Of a DNA stretch of 64,000 nt, positions 26,615 to 33,954 are shown piece after piece. The position numbers and the translations under genes are program-made. Within the stretch, counting starts at the first letter, position 1. The number at the start of each line of letters is the position of its first letter. Origin of the DNA: Bacteroides sp. GM023 (GTDB taxonomy: Bacteria > Bacteroidota > Bacteroidia > Bacteroidales > Bacteroidaceae). The DNA is taken from assembly GCF_014750685.1 (NCBI RefSeq), contig NZ_JAAXGE010000004.1, positions 1 through 64,000 on the forward strand, given 5' to 3'. The notes under the pieces were generated by a model that did no database searches, was not told the origin of the DNA, and was given only the letters and a program-made list of their open reading frames with translations.

Positions 26615-28822
26615 ATGAGAAAGAAAGTATTTACTTTTGGTGTATGTCTATTGGGAATTGCATGTACCCTTTCGGCAAAAGACAAAAAGACTGCTCCTTT
26701 GTATAAAGATGCCAAAGCACCAATTGAAAGACGAATCGATGATTTGTTGTCACGCATGACTTTGGAAGAGAAAATTCTGCAATTAAACCAATATACCATG
26801 GGGCGGAATAATAATGTAAATAATATAGGAGAGGAGGTTAAGAAAGTACCGGCTGAAATCGGTTCATTAATTTATTATGATATAAATCCTATACTACGTA
26901 ACCATGTTCAGAAGAAAGCAGTGGAAGAGTCCCGTTTGGGTATTCCTATTATTTTTGGTTATGATGCTATTCATGGTTTTCGTACTGTATATCCTATTTC
27001 ACTGGGACAAGCCTGTTCCTGGAATCCCGAATTGGTAGAACAGGCGTGTGCTGTTACTGCACAAGAAGCCCGTATGTCAGGAGTTGATTGGACATTCTCG
27101 CCAATGATTGATGTTGCACGTGATCCTCGTTGGGGACGTGTTGCTGAGGGATATGGAGAAGACCCTTATACAAATGGGGTGTTTGCTGCAGCTTCAGTAC
27201 GTGGTTACCAAGGTGACGACATGTCTGCGGAAGACCGTATAGCCGCTTGTCTGAAACATTATGTAGGCTACGGAGCATCCGAGGCAGGACGTGACTATGT
27301 TTATACCGAAATCTCCAAACAGACTCTTTGGGATACTTATCTGCTCCCTTATGAAATGGGCGTGAAAGCCGGTGCGGCAACTTTGATGAGTTCTTTTAAT
27401 GATATCAGCGGTGTACCTGGCTCAGCGAACCCCTATATCATGACCGAGATATTAAAGAAACGTTGGGGACATGATGGCTTTATTGTTTCCGATTGGGGAG
27501 CTATCGAACAGTTGAAAAATCAGGGACTGGCAGCGACCAAAAAAGAAGCTGCAGTGTATGCTTTCAATGCCGGTCTTGAAATGGATATGATGTCTCATGC
27601 CTACGACCGTCACATGAAAGAACTGATAGAGGAAGGAAAAATATCAATGGCTCAGGTCGATGAATCTGTTCGTCGTGTTTTACGTGTGAAGTTTCGTCTC
27701 GGTCTGTTCGAGCGTCCTTATACTCCTGCTACGAGTGAGAAAGAACGTTTCTTCCGTCCGCAAAGCATGGATATTGCCGCCCGACTTGCGGCTGAATCCA
27801 TGGTCTTGCTGAAAAACGAAAACAAGACCTTACCACTGACCGATAAAAAGAAGATTGCTGTAATAGGCCCTATGGCAAAAAATGGATGGGATTTATTAGG
27901 TTCTTGGTGCGGTCATGGAAAAGATACGGACGTCGCCATGCTTTATGATGGACTGGCAACAGAATTTGCCGGAAAAGCCGAACTTCGCTACGCATTAGGT
28001 TGTACTACGAAAGGTGACAATACGGACGGATTTGCTGAAGCACTGGAAGCTGCGCGCTGGTCTGACGTAGTAGTTCTTTGCCTGGGTGAGATGATGACCT
28101 GGAGTGGTGAGAACGCTTCCCGCTCTTCCATCGCACTGCCACAGATTCAGGAAGAACTAGCGAAAGAACTGAAGAAAGCCGATAAACCTATTGTACTGGT
28201 ATTGGTAAACGGACGTCCATTGGAACTGAACCGCCTGGAATCTGTTTCTGATGCCATACTGGAAATCTGGCAACCGGGCGTAAATGGCGCTCTTCCGATG
28301 GCGGGCATATTGTCAGGACGTATCAACCCTTCGGGTAAACTCGCCATGACTTTCCCTTACTCAACAGGACAGATTCCTATCTATTATAACCGCCGTAAAA
28401 GCGGCCGCGGACACCAGGGATTCTATAAAGACATCACCAGTGACCCATTGTATCCCTTCGGCCACGGCTTGAGCTACACAGAATTCAAGTATGGCACTCT
28501 CACCCCTTCCGCTACAAAAGTGAAACGCGGTGAGAAACTATCAGCAGAAGTCACCGTCACCAATATCGGTGACCGTGACGGAGCAGAAACAGTCCACTGG
28601 TTTATCTCCGACCCGTATTGCTCAATCACGCGTCCTGTCAAAGAATTGAAGCACTTCGAGAAACAACTCATCAAAGCCGGAGAAACGAAAACATTCCGTT
28701 TCGACATAGATCTTGAACGTGATTTCGGCTTTGTCAATGATGACGGCAAACGTTTCCTCGAAGCAGGAGAATATCATATTCTGGTGCAAGGACAAACGGT
28801 CAAAGTGGAACTGACAGACTAA
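26615..28822 (+). CDS. GH3 beta-glycosidase (PUL1)
   Basis: A 735-residue GH3 enzyme with a signal peptide (about 1-21). The TIM barrel includes PIIFGYDAIHGFRT, FSPMIDVARDPRWGRVAEGYGED and the nucleophile Asp293 in GFIVSDWGAIEQL. The alpha/beta sandwich carries SWSGENASR-like WSGENASRSS with Glu499 as candidate acid/base. A fibronectin-III-like domain ends the protein (YPFGHGLSYTEFKY onward). The layout is that of beta-glucosidases and beta-xylosidases; the exact sugar cannot be given. Base composition becomes visibly richer in G and C through this gene. The 3' end, including the stop codon, is followed by a near-copy of its last 23 bases (28825-28847). Confidence 0.9.
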   Translation: MRKKVFTFGVCLLGIACTLSAKDKKTAPLYKDAKAPIERRIDDLLSRMTLEEKILQLNQYTMGRNNNVNNIGEEVKKVPAEIGSLIYYDINPILRNHVQKKAVEESRLGIPIIFGYDAIHGFRTVYPISLGQACSWNPELVEQACAVTAQEARMSGVDWTFSPMIDVARDPRWGRVAEGYGEDPYTNGVFAAASVRGYQGDDMSAEDRIAACLKHYVGYGASEAGRDYVYTEISKQTLWDTYLLPYEMGVKAGAATLMSSFNDISGVPGSANPYIMTEILKKRWGHDGFIVSDWGAIEQLKNQGLAATKKEAAVYAFNAGLEMDMMSHAYDRHMKELIEEGKISMAQVDESVRRVLRVKFRLGLFERPYTPATSEKERFFRPQSMDIAARLAAESMVLLKNENKTLPLTDKKKIAVIGPMAKNGWDLLGSWCGHGKDTDVAMLYDGLATEFAGKAELRYALGCTTKGDNTDGFAEALEAARWSDVVVLCLGEMMTWSGENASRSSIALPQIQEELAKELKKADKPIVLVLVNGRPLELNRLESVSDAILEIWQPGVNGALPMAGILSGRINPSGKLAMTFPYSTGQIPIYYNRRKSGRGHQGFYKDITSDPLYPFGHGLSYTEFKYGTLTPSATKVKRGEKLSAEVTVTNIGDRDGAETVHWFISDPYCSITRPVKELKHFEKQLIKAGETKTFRFDIDLERDFGFVNDDGKRFLEAGEYHILVQGQTVKVELTD

Positions 28823-28847
28823 AGAAAGTAGAACTGACAGATTAAAG
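28802..28847 (+). repeat. 23-bp tandem duplication over the GH3 stop codon
   Basis: Bases 28802-28824 (end of the gene, coding KVELTD and stop) are followed directly by 28825-28847, which differ at only two positions. The second copy is outside the reading frame's end, so the protein is not changed. It looks like a small replication-slippage duplication. Confidence 0.85.
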
Positions 28848-28863
28848 ATATAAAGAACGAAAG

Positions 28864-28914
28864 TGTGTCAAAAGCTAATAACCAAAGTTGATAATCAGAT
28901 TGGCTTTTGACACA
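28864..28914 (+). other. Perfect 12-bp inverted repeat between the two GH3 genes
   Basis: TGTGTCAAAAGC and GCTTTTGACACA are separated by 27 bases, 23 bp before the second GH3 gene. Only TTCTATATT follows, so it is at best a weak terminator. It may be a terminator with partial readthrough, an mRNA end, or an operator for a separate promoter of the second GH3 gene. Confidence 0.65.
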
Positions 28915-28937
28915 TTCTATATTAACACATAACCACC

Positions 28938-31391
28938 ATGAAAAAGAAAATAGGTATCATAAGCCTATGCATGCTTGCATGCAGCATCCTGACCTGTGCA
29001 CAGACAATCACTCCCCAGGCTGAACAACGCGCAAAGGAAATTGTATCCAAAATGACTTTGCCAGAGAAAATAGATTATATCTCCGGATATACGAGCTTTT
29101 CCCTTCGTGCTATCCCCCGTTTGGGTATACCTGAAATACGACTGGCTGACGGTCCTCAGGGAATCCGTAACCATGCCCCTAAAAGCACCCTTTATCCGTC
29201 GGGTATCCTTTCCGCCTCTACCTGGAATCGTGACTTGCTTTACAAATTAGGTCAAGGCTTGGGACAGGATGCCAAAGCCCGTGGAGTAAGTATCCTGCTG
29301 GGCCCCGGCGTGAACATCTACCGTGCCCCCCTGTGTGGACGTAACTTTGAGTACTTTGGTGAAGACCCTTATCTAACAGGTGAAACAGCCAAACAATATA
29401 TCCTGGGCGTACAATCGGAAGGCGTGATTGCCACAATCAAGCACTTCGCCGCCAATAATCAGGAATGGAGCCGTCACCACGCCAGCTCTGATATAGACGA
29501 GCGCACGTTACATGAAATCTATTTCCCCGCCTTCCGAAAAGCCGTGCAGGAAGCCAATGTAAGCGCCGTAATGAACAGCTACAATCTACTGAACGGTGTC
29601 CATGCTACTGAACATAAATGGCTTAATATTGACATCTTGCGTAATCTCTGGGGTTTCAAAGGCATCCTTATGTCTGACTGGACTTCCGTATATTCCGCCG
29701 TCGGCGCGGCTAACGCCGGACTTGACCTTGAAATGCCGAAAGGGCGTTTCATGAATGCCGACAATCTTATCCCCGCTATCAAGACGGGTACGGTGACAGA
29801 AGAAACCATCAACCTTAAAGTACAGCATATCCTGCAAACACTGATTGCTTACGGCATGCTTGATAAGGAACAGAAAGACAGCAGCATCGCTGAGGATAAT
29901 CCTTTCTCCCGCCAAACCGCTTTAGAACTTGCCCGCGAAGGCGTAGTCCTGCTGAAGAATGAAGAAAATCTTCTCCCGTTGAAAGGAAAGACCGCCGTAA
30001 TGGGCCCTAACGCAGACCGTATCCCTACGGGTGGGGGTAGTGGTTTCGTTACTCCGTTCTCTACAGTATCCGTCAGTCAGGGACTGAAGGAACTGAAAAA
30101 GAAGAACCTTGTCATGCTGACTGACGATGTGATTTATGAAAATATCGTCCATGAATTCTATACCGACGCCACCCGTCAGACGAAAGGCTTCAAAGCCGAA
30201 TACTTTAAGAACAAGACACTTTCCGGCGCGCCGGAAGTGACCCGTGTAGAGCCTTCTATAGATTATGACTGGCAATATGGCGCCCCACTGGATGGTTTCC
30301 CGGAAGACGGCTTCTCTATCCGTTGGGCAGCCAGCTACATCTCCCAATCGGACGGCCAATTGAAACTCCACATTGGCGGTGATGACGGTTACCGCCTTTT
30401 TGTGAATGACAAGCATATCACAGGTGACTGGGGTAATCACTCTTACTCGAGCCGTGAAGTTGAACTCCCTGTTGAAGCAGGTAAGGAATATCGCTTCCGT
30501 ATAGAATTTTTCGATAATATATCCTCGGCAATTATCCGCTTCAATGCTTTCAGACTGAATGAAGATAAGCTGCGTCAGGGATTGGCAAAGGTTGACAATG
30601 TGGTATTCTGCACAGGCTTCAACAGTAATACGGAAGGAGAAGGCTTCGACCGTCCGTTTGGTCTGTTACATTATCAGGAACAGTTTATAAAGAAGATTGC
30701 TTCCATGCATCCTAACCTGGTTGTGGTGTTGAATGCCGGTGGTGGAGTGGACTTTACTCCCTGGTTTGATGCGGCAAAAGCCATTTTGATGGCTTGGTAT
30801 CCCGGACAGGAAGGTGGACAGGCTATTGCTGAAATCCTTACCGGTAAGATTTCCCCGAGCGGCAAGTTACCTATTTCTATTGAAAAGAAATGGGAAGATA
30901 ATCCGGTACATGACAGCTATTATGAGAACCTGAAAGCGGAAATCAAACGTGTAGACTATTCAGAAGGTGTATTCGTTGGTTATCGGGGTTATGACCGTTC
31001 AGGAAAAGAACCTTTTTATCCCTTTGGCTATGGTTTGTCTTATTCCACTTTCGCTTATAGCAATGTGTCTGCGGAGAAAATTGGTGAGCATCAGGTGAAA
31101 GTTAGCTTTGATGTCAAGAATACAGGCAGGATGGACGCTTCGGAAGTAGCCCAGGTATATGTGCATGATGTAGAGTCTTCCGTTCCCCGTCCTCTGAAAG
31201 AGTTGAAAGGTTATGAGAAGGTATTCTTGAAGAAAGGAGAAACCCAACGTCTCTCCGTTGTGCTGAATGAAGACGCATTCTCTTATTACGATATGAATCA
31301 ACATCGCTTTGTAGTAGAGAAGGGGAAATTTGAGATTCTCATCGGTCCGGCTTCCAACCAATTACCTTTAAAAGCTACGGTTGAATTATAA
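28938..31391 (+). CDS. GH3 beta-glycosidase with PA14 domain (PUL1)
   Basis: An 817-residue GH3 enzyme with signal peptide (ILTCAQ). The TIM barrel includes IRLADGPQGIRN, YFGEDPYLTGE, VIATIKHFAANNQEW and nucleophile Asp247 in GILMSDWTSVYSA. The alpha/beta sandwich (about 330-690) is interrupted by a PA14 domain (about 410-555; GFKAEYFKNKTLSG, LHIGGDDGYRLFVND, YRFRIEFFDN). A fibronectin-III-like domain closes the chain (YPFGYGLSYSTFAY to the end). PA14 insertions in GH3 usually shape the active site and restrict chain length. It is more G+C-rich than the front part of PUL1, and the hairpin at 28864-28914 separates it from the first GH3 gene. Confidence 0.92.
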   Translation: MKKKIGIISLCMLACSILTCAQTITPQAEQRAKEIVSKMTLPEKIDYISGYTSFSLRAIPRLGIPEIRLADGPQGIRNHAPKSTLYPSGILSASTWNRDLLYKLGQGLGQDAKARGVSILLGPGVNIYRAPLCGRNFEYFGEDPYLTGETAKQYILGVQSEGVIATIKHFAANNQEWSRHHASSDIDERTLHEIYFPAFRKAVQEANVSAVMNSYNLLNGVHATEHKWLNIDILRNLWGFKGILMSDWTSVYSAVGAANAGLDLEMPKGRFMNADNLIPAIKTGTVTEETINLKVQHILQTLIAYGMLDKEQKDSSIAEDNPFSRQTALELAREGVVLLKNEENLLPLKGKTAVMGPNADRIPTGGGSGFVTPFSTVSVSQGLKELKKKNLVMLTDDVIYENIVHEFYTDATRQTKGFKAEYFKNKTLSGAPEVTRVEPSIDYDWQYGAPLDGFPEDGFSIRWAASYISQSDGQLKLHIGGDDGYRLFVNDKHITGDWGNHSYSSREVELPVEAGKEYRFRIEFFDNISSAIIRFNAFRLNEDKLRQGLAKVDNVVFCTGFNSNTEGEGFDRPFGLLHYQEQFIKKIASMHPNLVVVLNAGGGVDFTPWFDAAKAILMAWYPGQEGGQAIAEILTGKISPSGKLPISIEKKWEDNPVHDSYYENLKAEIKRVDYSEGVFVGYRGYDRSGKEPFYPFGYGLSYSTFAYSNVSAEKIGEHQVKVSFDVKNTGRMDASEVAQVYVHDVESSVPRPLKELKGYEKVFLKKGETQRLSVVLNEDAFSYYDMNQHRFVVEKGKFEILIGPASNQLPLKATVEL

Positions 31392-31435
31392 CTACTGAAT
31401 GGTCAGCTAGCAAATAACTGAATCATTAAGACTTA

Positions 31436-31492
31436 ATCGACCCCATAGAAATGCGGAGCGAACTCTATGCTATCCGGTTCTGTGGGGTCGAT
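31436..31492 (+). terminator. Terminator-like hairpin at the end of PUL1
   Basis: ATCGACCCCATAGAA pairs with TTCTGTGGGGTCGAT (14 of 15 Watson-Crick, the other a G-U) around a 27-base loop; AATTTTATGAGTCTTTTTATT follows. It is 44 bp after the last GH3 gene and closes the PUL1 operon. Confidence 0.7.
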
Positions 31493-31580
31493 AATTTTAT
31501 GAGTCTTTTTATTGAATATCCCGAAATTATTACGTTCTTTGTATTACATAAAATGTGTAACGTAAAATATGTAATAAGCC

Positions 31581-32711
31581 ATGAAGCCCTATAATCCATT
31601 CCTTGTGTATGGTTACAATAGCCCTGAATACTTTTGTGACCGGGAGAAAGAAACAGATAAAATGATTTCAGCTTTGCTAAATGAACGCAATCTGACTTTA
31701 ATATCTCCCCGACGCATGGGAAAGACAGGACTTATCAAAAATGTATTCTACCGGATGAAGCGGGAAGAGAATCCGAATGCCGCCTATTTCTATATGGACA
31801 TCTACTCTACACGTGATTTAAGAGCGTTCATACAGCTACTTGCCCAAAATGTTCTTGGAGAACTGGACACTCTGTCCCAAAACATACTCCGGCAAATGAC
31901 CGCTTTCTTCAAGTCATGTCGTCCCATCATTAGTGCCGATGAAAGAAGTGGTATGCCTATCGTGTCGTTGGACTTTGCACCCGCCCATGCCGAACAAACC
32001 TTGAAAGAAATACTCGACTATATGGTAGCTTCGAAAAAACATTGCTACCTTGCTATCGACGAATTTCAACAAATTACAGAGTATCCGGAAAAAGGTGTAG
32101 AAGCATTACTCCGTTCTCATATCCAGTTCATGCCTAATGTCCACTTTATATTTTCAGGAAGTAAAAAGCATGTGATGGAAGAAATGTTCACCTCTGCCAA
32201 ACGGCCTTTTTATCAAAGTACCCAACTCATTGTATTAAAAGAAATTCCACTGCAAAATTATTATTCATTCGCACATTCATTCTTTGCTAAGGAAAAAAGA
32301 GAGTTACCGTTGGAGACATTCTCTTACCTCTACCAACTTGAGAGCGGACATACCTGGTACATTCAAAGTATACTCAACCGATTGTATGAGAAAAGAATCA
32401 ATCCTATTGACAACCAACTGGTAGATAGCTGCATAAATGACATTCTGGATGAGCAGGAAACCGTATATCAAAGCAACCTGACGCTACTGACCAACAACCA
32501 GGTGGAACTACTAAAAGCCATTGCAACAGAAGGTTGCGTAAAAAGTATCAATGCTGGCGACTTTATCAAAAGGCATCATTTGAAAACACCCAGCAGTGTA
32601 AATGTTGCATTGAAATCTCTACTAAATAAAGAACTGATATATAATACTCCCGATGGCTACATTGTCTACGATCGTTTTTTTGGGAAATGGCTGAAAGATA
32701 CAGTTATCTGA
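31581..32711 (+). CDS. Orphan AAA ATPase of the archaeal-type ATPase_2 family
   Basis: A 376-residue ATPase similar to the PF01637 group. Walker A is SPRRMGKTGLIKN near residue 45; Walker B is YLAIDEFQQI near residue 156; the sensor-like FIFSGSKKHVMEEMF follows near 195. The last 90 residues (from LLTNNQVELLKAIATEGCV) look like a winged helix, as in related proteins that end with a DUF234-like or DNA-binding region. No signal peptide. Such genes are common in Bacteroides in many copies and their function is not known; STAND-like signalling or DNA transactions are possible. Just upstream (31540-31575) lies AT-rich sequence with ATTACAT/ATGTAAT half-sites. It belongs to neither PUL and stands beside the repeat-rich region. 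Confidence 0.82.
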   Translation: MKPYNPFLVYGYNSPEYFCDREKETDKMISALLNERNLTLISPRRMGKTGLIKNVFYRMKREENPNAAYFYMDIYSTRDLRAFIQLLAQNVLGELDTLSQNILRQMTAFFKSCRPIISADERSGMPIVSLDFAPAHAEQTLKEILDYMVASKKHCYLAIDEFQQITEYPEKGVEALLRSHIQFMPNVHFIFSGSKKHVMEEMFTSAKRPFYQSTQLIVLKEIPLQNYYSFAHSFFAKEKRELPLETFSYLYQLESGHTWYIQSILNRLYEKRINPIDNQLVDSCINDILDEQETVYQSNLTLLTNNQVELLKAIATEGCVKSINAGDFIKRHHLKTPSSVNVALKSLLNKELIYNTPDGYIVYDRFFGKWLKDTVI

Positions 32712-32835
32712 TGCCCTTTTCATGTACAAATGCTAATTTATTTACCAATAGAATAGTATGATTTTTGTTTAAAACGGCACGGGAATGAACCAAATAATAA
32801 CTAACTTAGATAGCTTACAATAAAGTTGAAAATGG

Positions 32836-32946
32836 GAAAGTATCTTGCACCTTACACTTGTTGAGTATATGTCGTTGATATATAGTGATTTACCATAGTG
32901 CAAGATACAGTTGCAGATGTGTGTAAGATACATCTATCTTGCACTA
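32836..32946 (+). repeat. Left arm of a 111-bp imperfect inverted repeat
   Basis: The arm matches the reverse complement of 33180-33290 without gaps over 111 bp, by hand count at about 87 positions. The outer 23 bp and inner 50 bp are best conserved; the middle is divergent. The decamer TATCTTGCAC or a one- to two-base variant occurs at 32841, 32899 (reverse), 32924 (reverse) and 32935. The last two form a local hairpin. No ORF of credible length is present. Confidence 0.85.
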
Positions 32947-33031
32947 TGTCTTATCTGTAAGAATCGTGTCATATCCATAGAAGTACACTGAGTAATTAAT
33001 AATACCACGTATGAATGACTTGTTCATGCGG

Positions 33032-33113
33032 GAAAACAAAGTGTTTAGTGCCTTGAAACACTTTGTTTCGCGCCTTTGAACACTTTGTTTCCCGGTACTA
33101 AACACTTTGTTTC
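33032..33113 (+). repeat. Four copies of an AAACACTTTGTTTC motif
   Basis: One inverted copy (33032-33046) is followed by three direct copies (33055-33069, 33078-33091, 33100-33113) with start-to-start distances of about 22-23 bp. The copy at 33055 (GAAACACTTTGTTTC) is nearly palindromic itself. Inverted plus direct copies can make alternative hairpins. They lie in the centre between the arms of the 111-bp inverted repeat. Confidence 0.8.
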
Positions 33114-33179
33114 AAGCGCATGAAACTAATTTAACCTGCTGTTAACAGGAAATAAAACAGCAAGCAATGATGAAAAAGT

Positions 33180-33290
33180 TAGTGCAAGATAGATGTATCT
33201 TGCACGCATCTGCAACCATATCTTGCACAGTAGTAATCAATTGTATATCAATATAATAGTTGCATATAGTGTAAGGTGTAAGATACTTTC
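33180..33290 (-). repeat. Right arm of the 111-bp imperfect inverted repeat
   Basis: Equal in length to the left arm and in opposite orientation, with 233 bp between them. Its inner end has a perfect hairpin: GTGCAAGATA, a GATG loop and TATCTTGCAC (33182-33205). Further decamer copies are at 33219 and 33275 (variant, reverse). Confidence 0.85.
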
Positions 33291-33392
33291 TCGTTTTTAA
33301 ACTCTATAGAAGAAATGCATAAATAAGTTATGATTTAGCTAATAATCTGAGTATCATTGAGTTAAAAAGAAATGCTATAAACTGCCCATCAA

Positions 33393-33458
33393 CTGTTAAT
33401 AGTTGAGATGTCAGGTATTAATAGTTGATGCGTCAGGTGTTAATACTTGATACATCAG
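33393..33458 (+). repeat. Three 22-bp tandem repeats (TTAATAGTTGAT...TCAG)
   Basis: Units at 33393-33414, 33415-33436 and 33437-33458 share the form xTRTTAATAxTTGAxxxxTCAG with exact 22-bp spacing; a decayed fourth unit (CTATTAACATCC) starts at 33459. Units are contiguous, so this is not a CRISPR array. Confidence 0.8.
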
Positions 33459-33480
33459 CTATTAACATCCAAGACACAAG

Positions 33481-33563
33481 CTATATATGCCTTGTACATT
33501 GAATCTATATACGCTGTACATTGGGTCTATATGATCTGCACGTTGGAACTATATATCCTCTCG
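33481..33563 (+). repeat. Second tandem array with 22-bp period (CTATAT...TACATTG)
   Basis: CTATAT begins units at 33481 (24 bp), 33505 (22 bp), 33527 (22 bp) and 33549 (partial). Each full unit has TGTACATTG or TGCACGTTG in its second half. It starts 22 bp after the last full unit of the preceding array and keeps the same period, about two helical turns, although the sequence is different. Confidence 0.75.
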
Positions 33564-33584
33564 ATAACCAATCATTCCTGATGT

Positions 33585-33622
33585 TCGTTTGATTCAAATC
33601 GGTACCGCTATGAATCAAACGA
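33585..33622 (+). repeat. Perfect 12-bp inverted repeat, 14-bp spacer
   Basis: TCGTTTGATTCA and TGAATCAAACGA flank 33597-33610. No T-run follows; AATTAATTACTCAG comes next. It could be an operator or cruciform-forming site about 95 bp upstream of the promoter of the small helical protein gene. Confidence 0.7.
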
Positions 33623-33714
33623 TTTAATTAATTACTCAGACGAGCGAAGCGACGAAGCAAATATATAAGCATTATAATTCTTCTCCTCTGTCAGTTTGTT
33701 TTTTTGTTTAATTC

Positions 33715-33744
33715 TTGGCAAAGAAGAAATTTATTGTACCTTTG
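33715..33744 (+). promoter_or_regulatory. Strong Bacteroides promoter (TTG - 19 bp - TACCTTTG)
   Basis: TTG at 33715-33717 and TACCTTTG at 33737-33744 have the ideal 19-bp spacing. Transcription should begin near 33750, giving a leader of about 205 nt before the start at 33955. Confidence 0.8.
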
Positions 33745-33758
33745 TAGTACTCTTCTTA

Positions 33759-33904
33759 CAACCAGGCAGGAAACCTGCCTCTTTTTTGTGGCGGGCATTT
33801 TTATGCCTGTCCAGATACTCCATAAGGCGGTTTCGTACCCCCGTGTGGAGTGTTAATGCACCCACTGCCTGGTTGGTGAAGAGTAACGGGAAAGGCGAAA
33901 CCGC
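33759..33904 (+). ncRNA. Structured leader RNA with mutually exclusive helices
   Basis: The following pairings are visible. (1) A terminator hairpin at 33764-33780. (2) A perfect 11-bp long-range helix, 33759-33769 with 33865-33875, whose left strand overlaps the terminator stem. (3) A hairpin GGCAT-TTTT-ATGCC at 33794-33807, extendable with wobbles. (4) A stem of about 10 bp, 33815-33824 with 33844-33853 (core ACTCCA/TGGAGT). (5) A perfect 9-bp pairing of the loop of (4), GCGGTTTCG at 33827-33835, with CGAAACCGC at 33896-33904, which would form a pseudoknot. The set closes into one multi-helix domain just after the transcription start. This looks like a regulatory leader (attenuator or riboswitch-like) or a small RNA. 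No known class is recognised by eye. I recall similar stretches, sometimes annotated as short ORFs, in other Bacteroides genomes, but could not check. Confidence 0.6.
33764..33787 (+). terminator. Early intrinsic terminator in the leader
   Basis: AGGCAGG, AAA loop, CCTGCCT, then CTTTTTT. It lies only about 15-35 nt after the predicted transcription start and overlaps the long-range helix of the leader. Confidence 0.7.
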
Positions 33905-33954
33905 TCTTGTTATTCAGAAAATCTTCGCCTGCCACATTACTCATAATCATTATT

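Noticed and set aside
32836..33290. Invertible DNA switch
   Set aside because: The arms match at only about four in five positions, the centre has no promoter I can see, and there is no adjacent recombinase. Kept as a repeat structure only.
33393..33563. Possible CRISPR array
   Set aside because: Repeat units are contiguous and degenerate with no spacers, and no cas gene is present.
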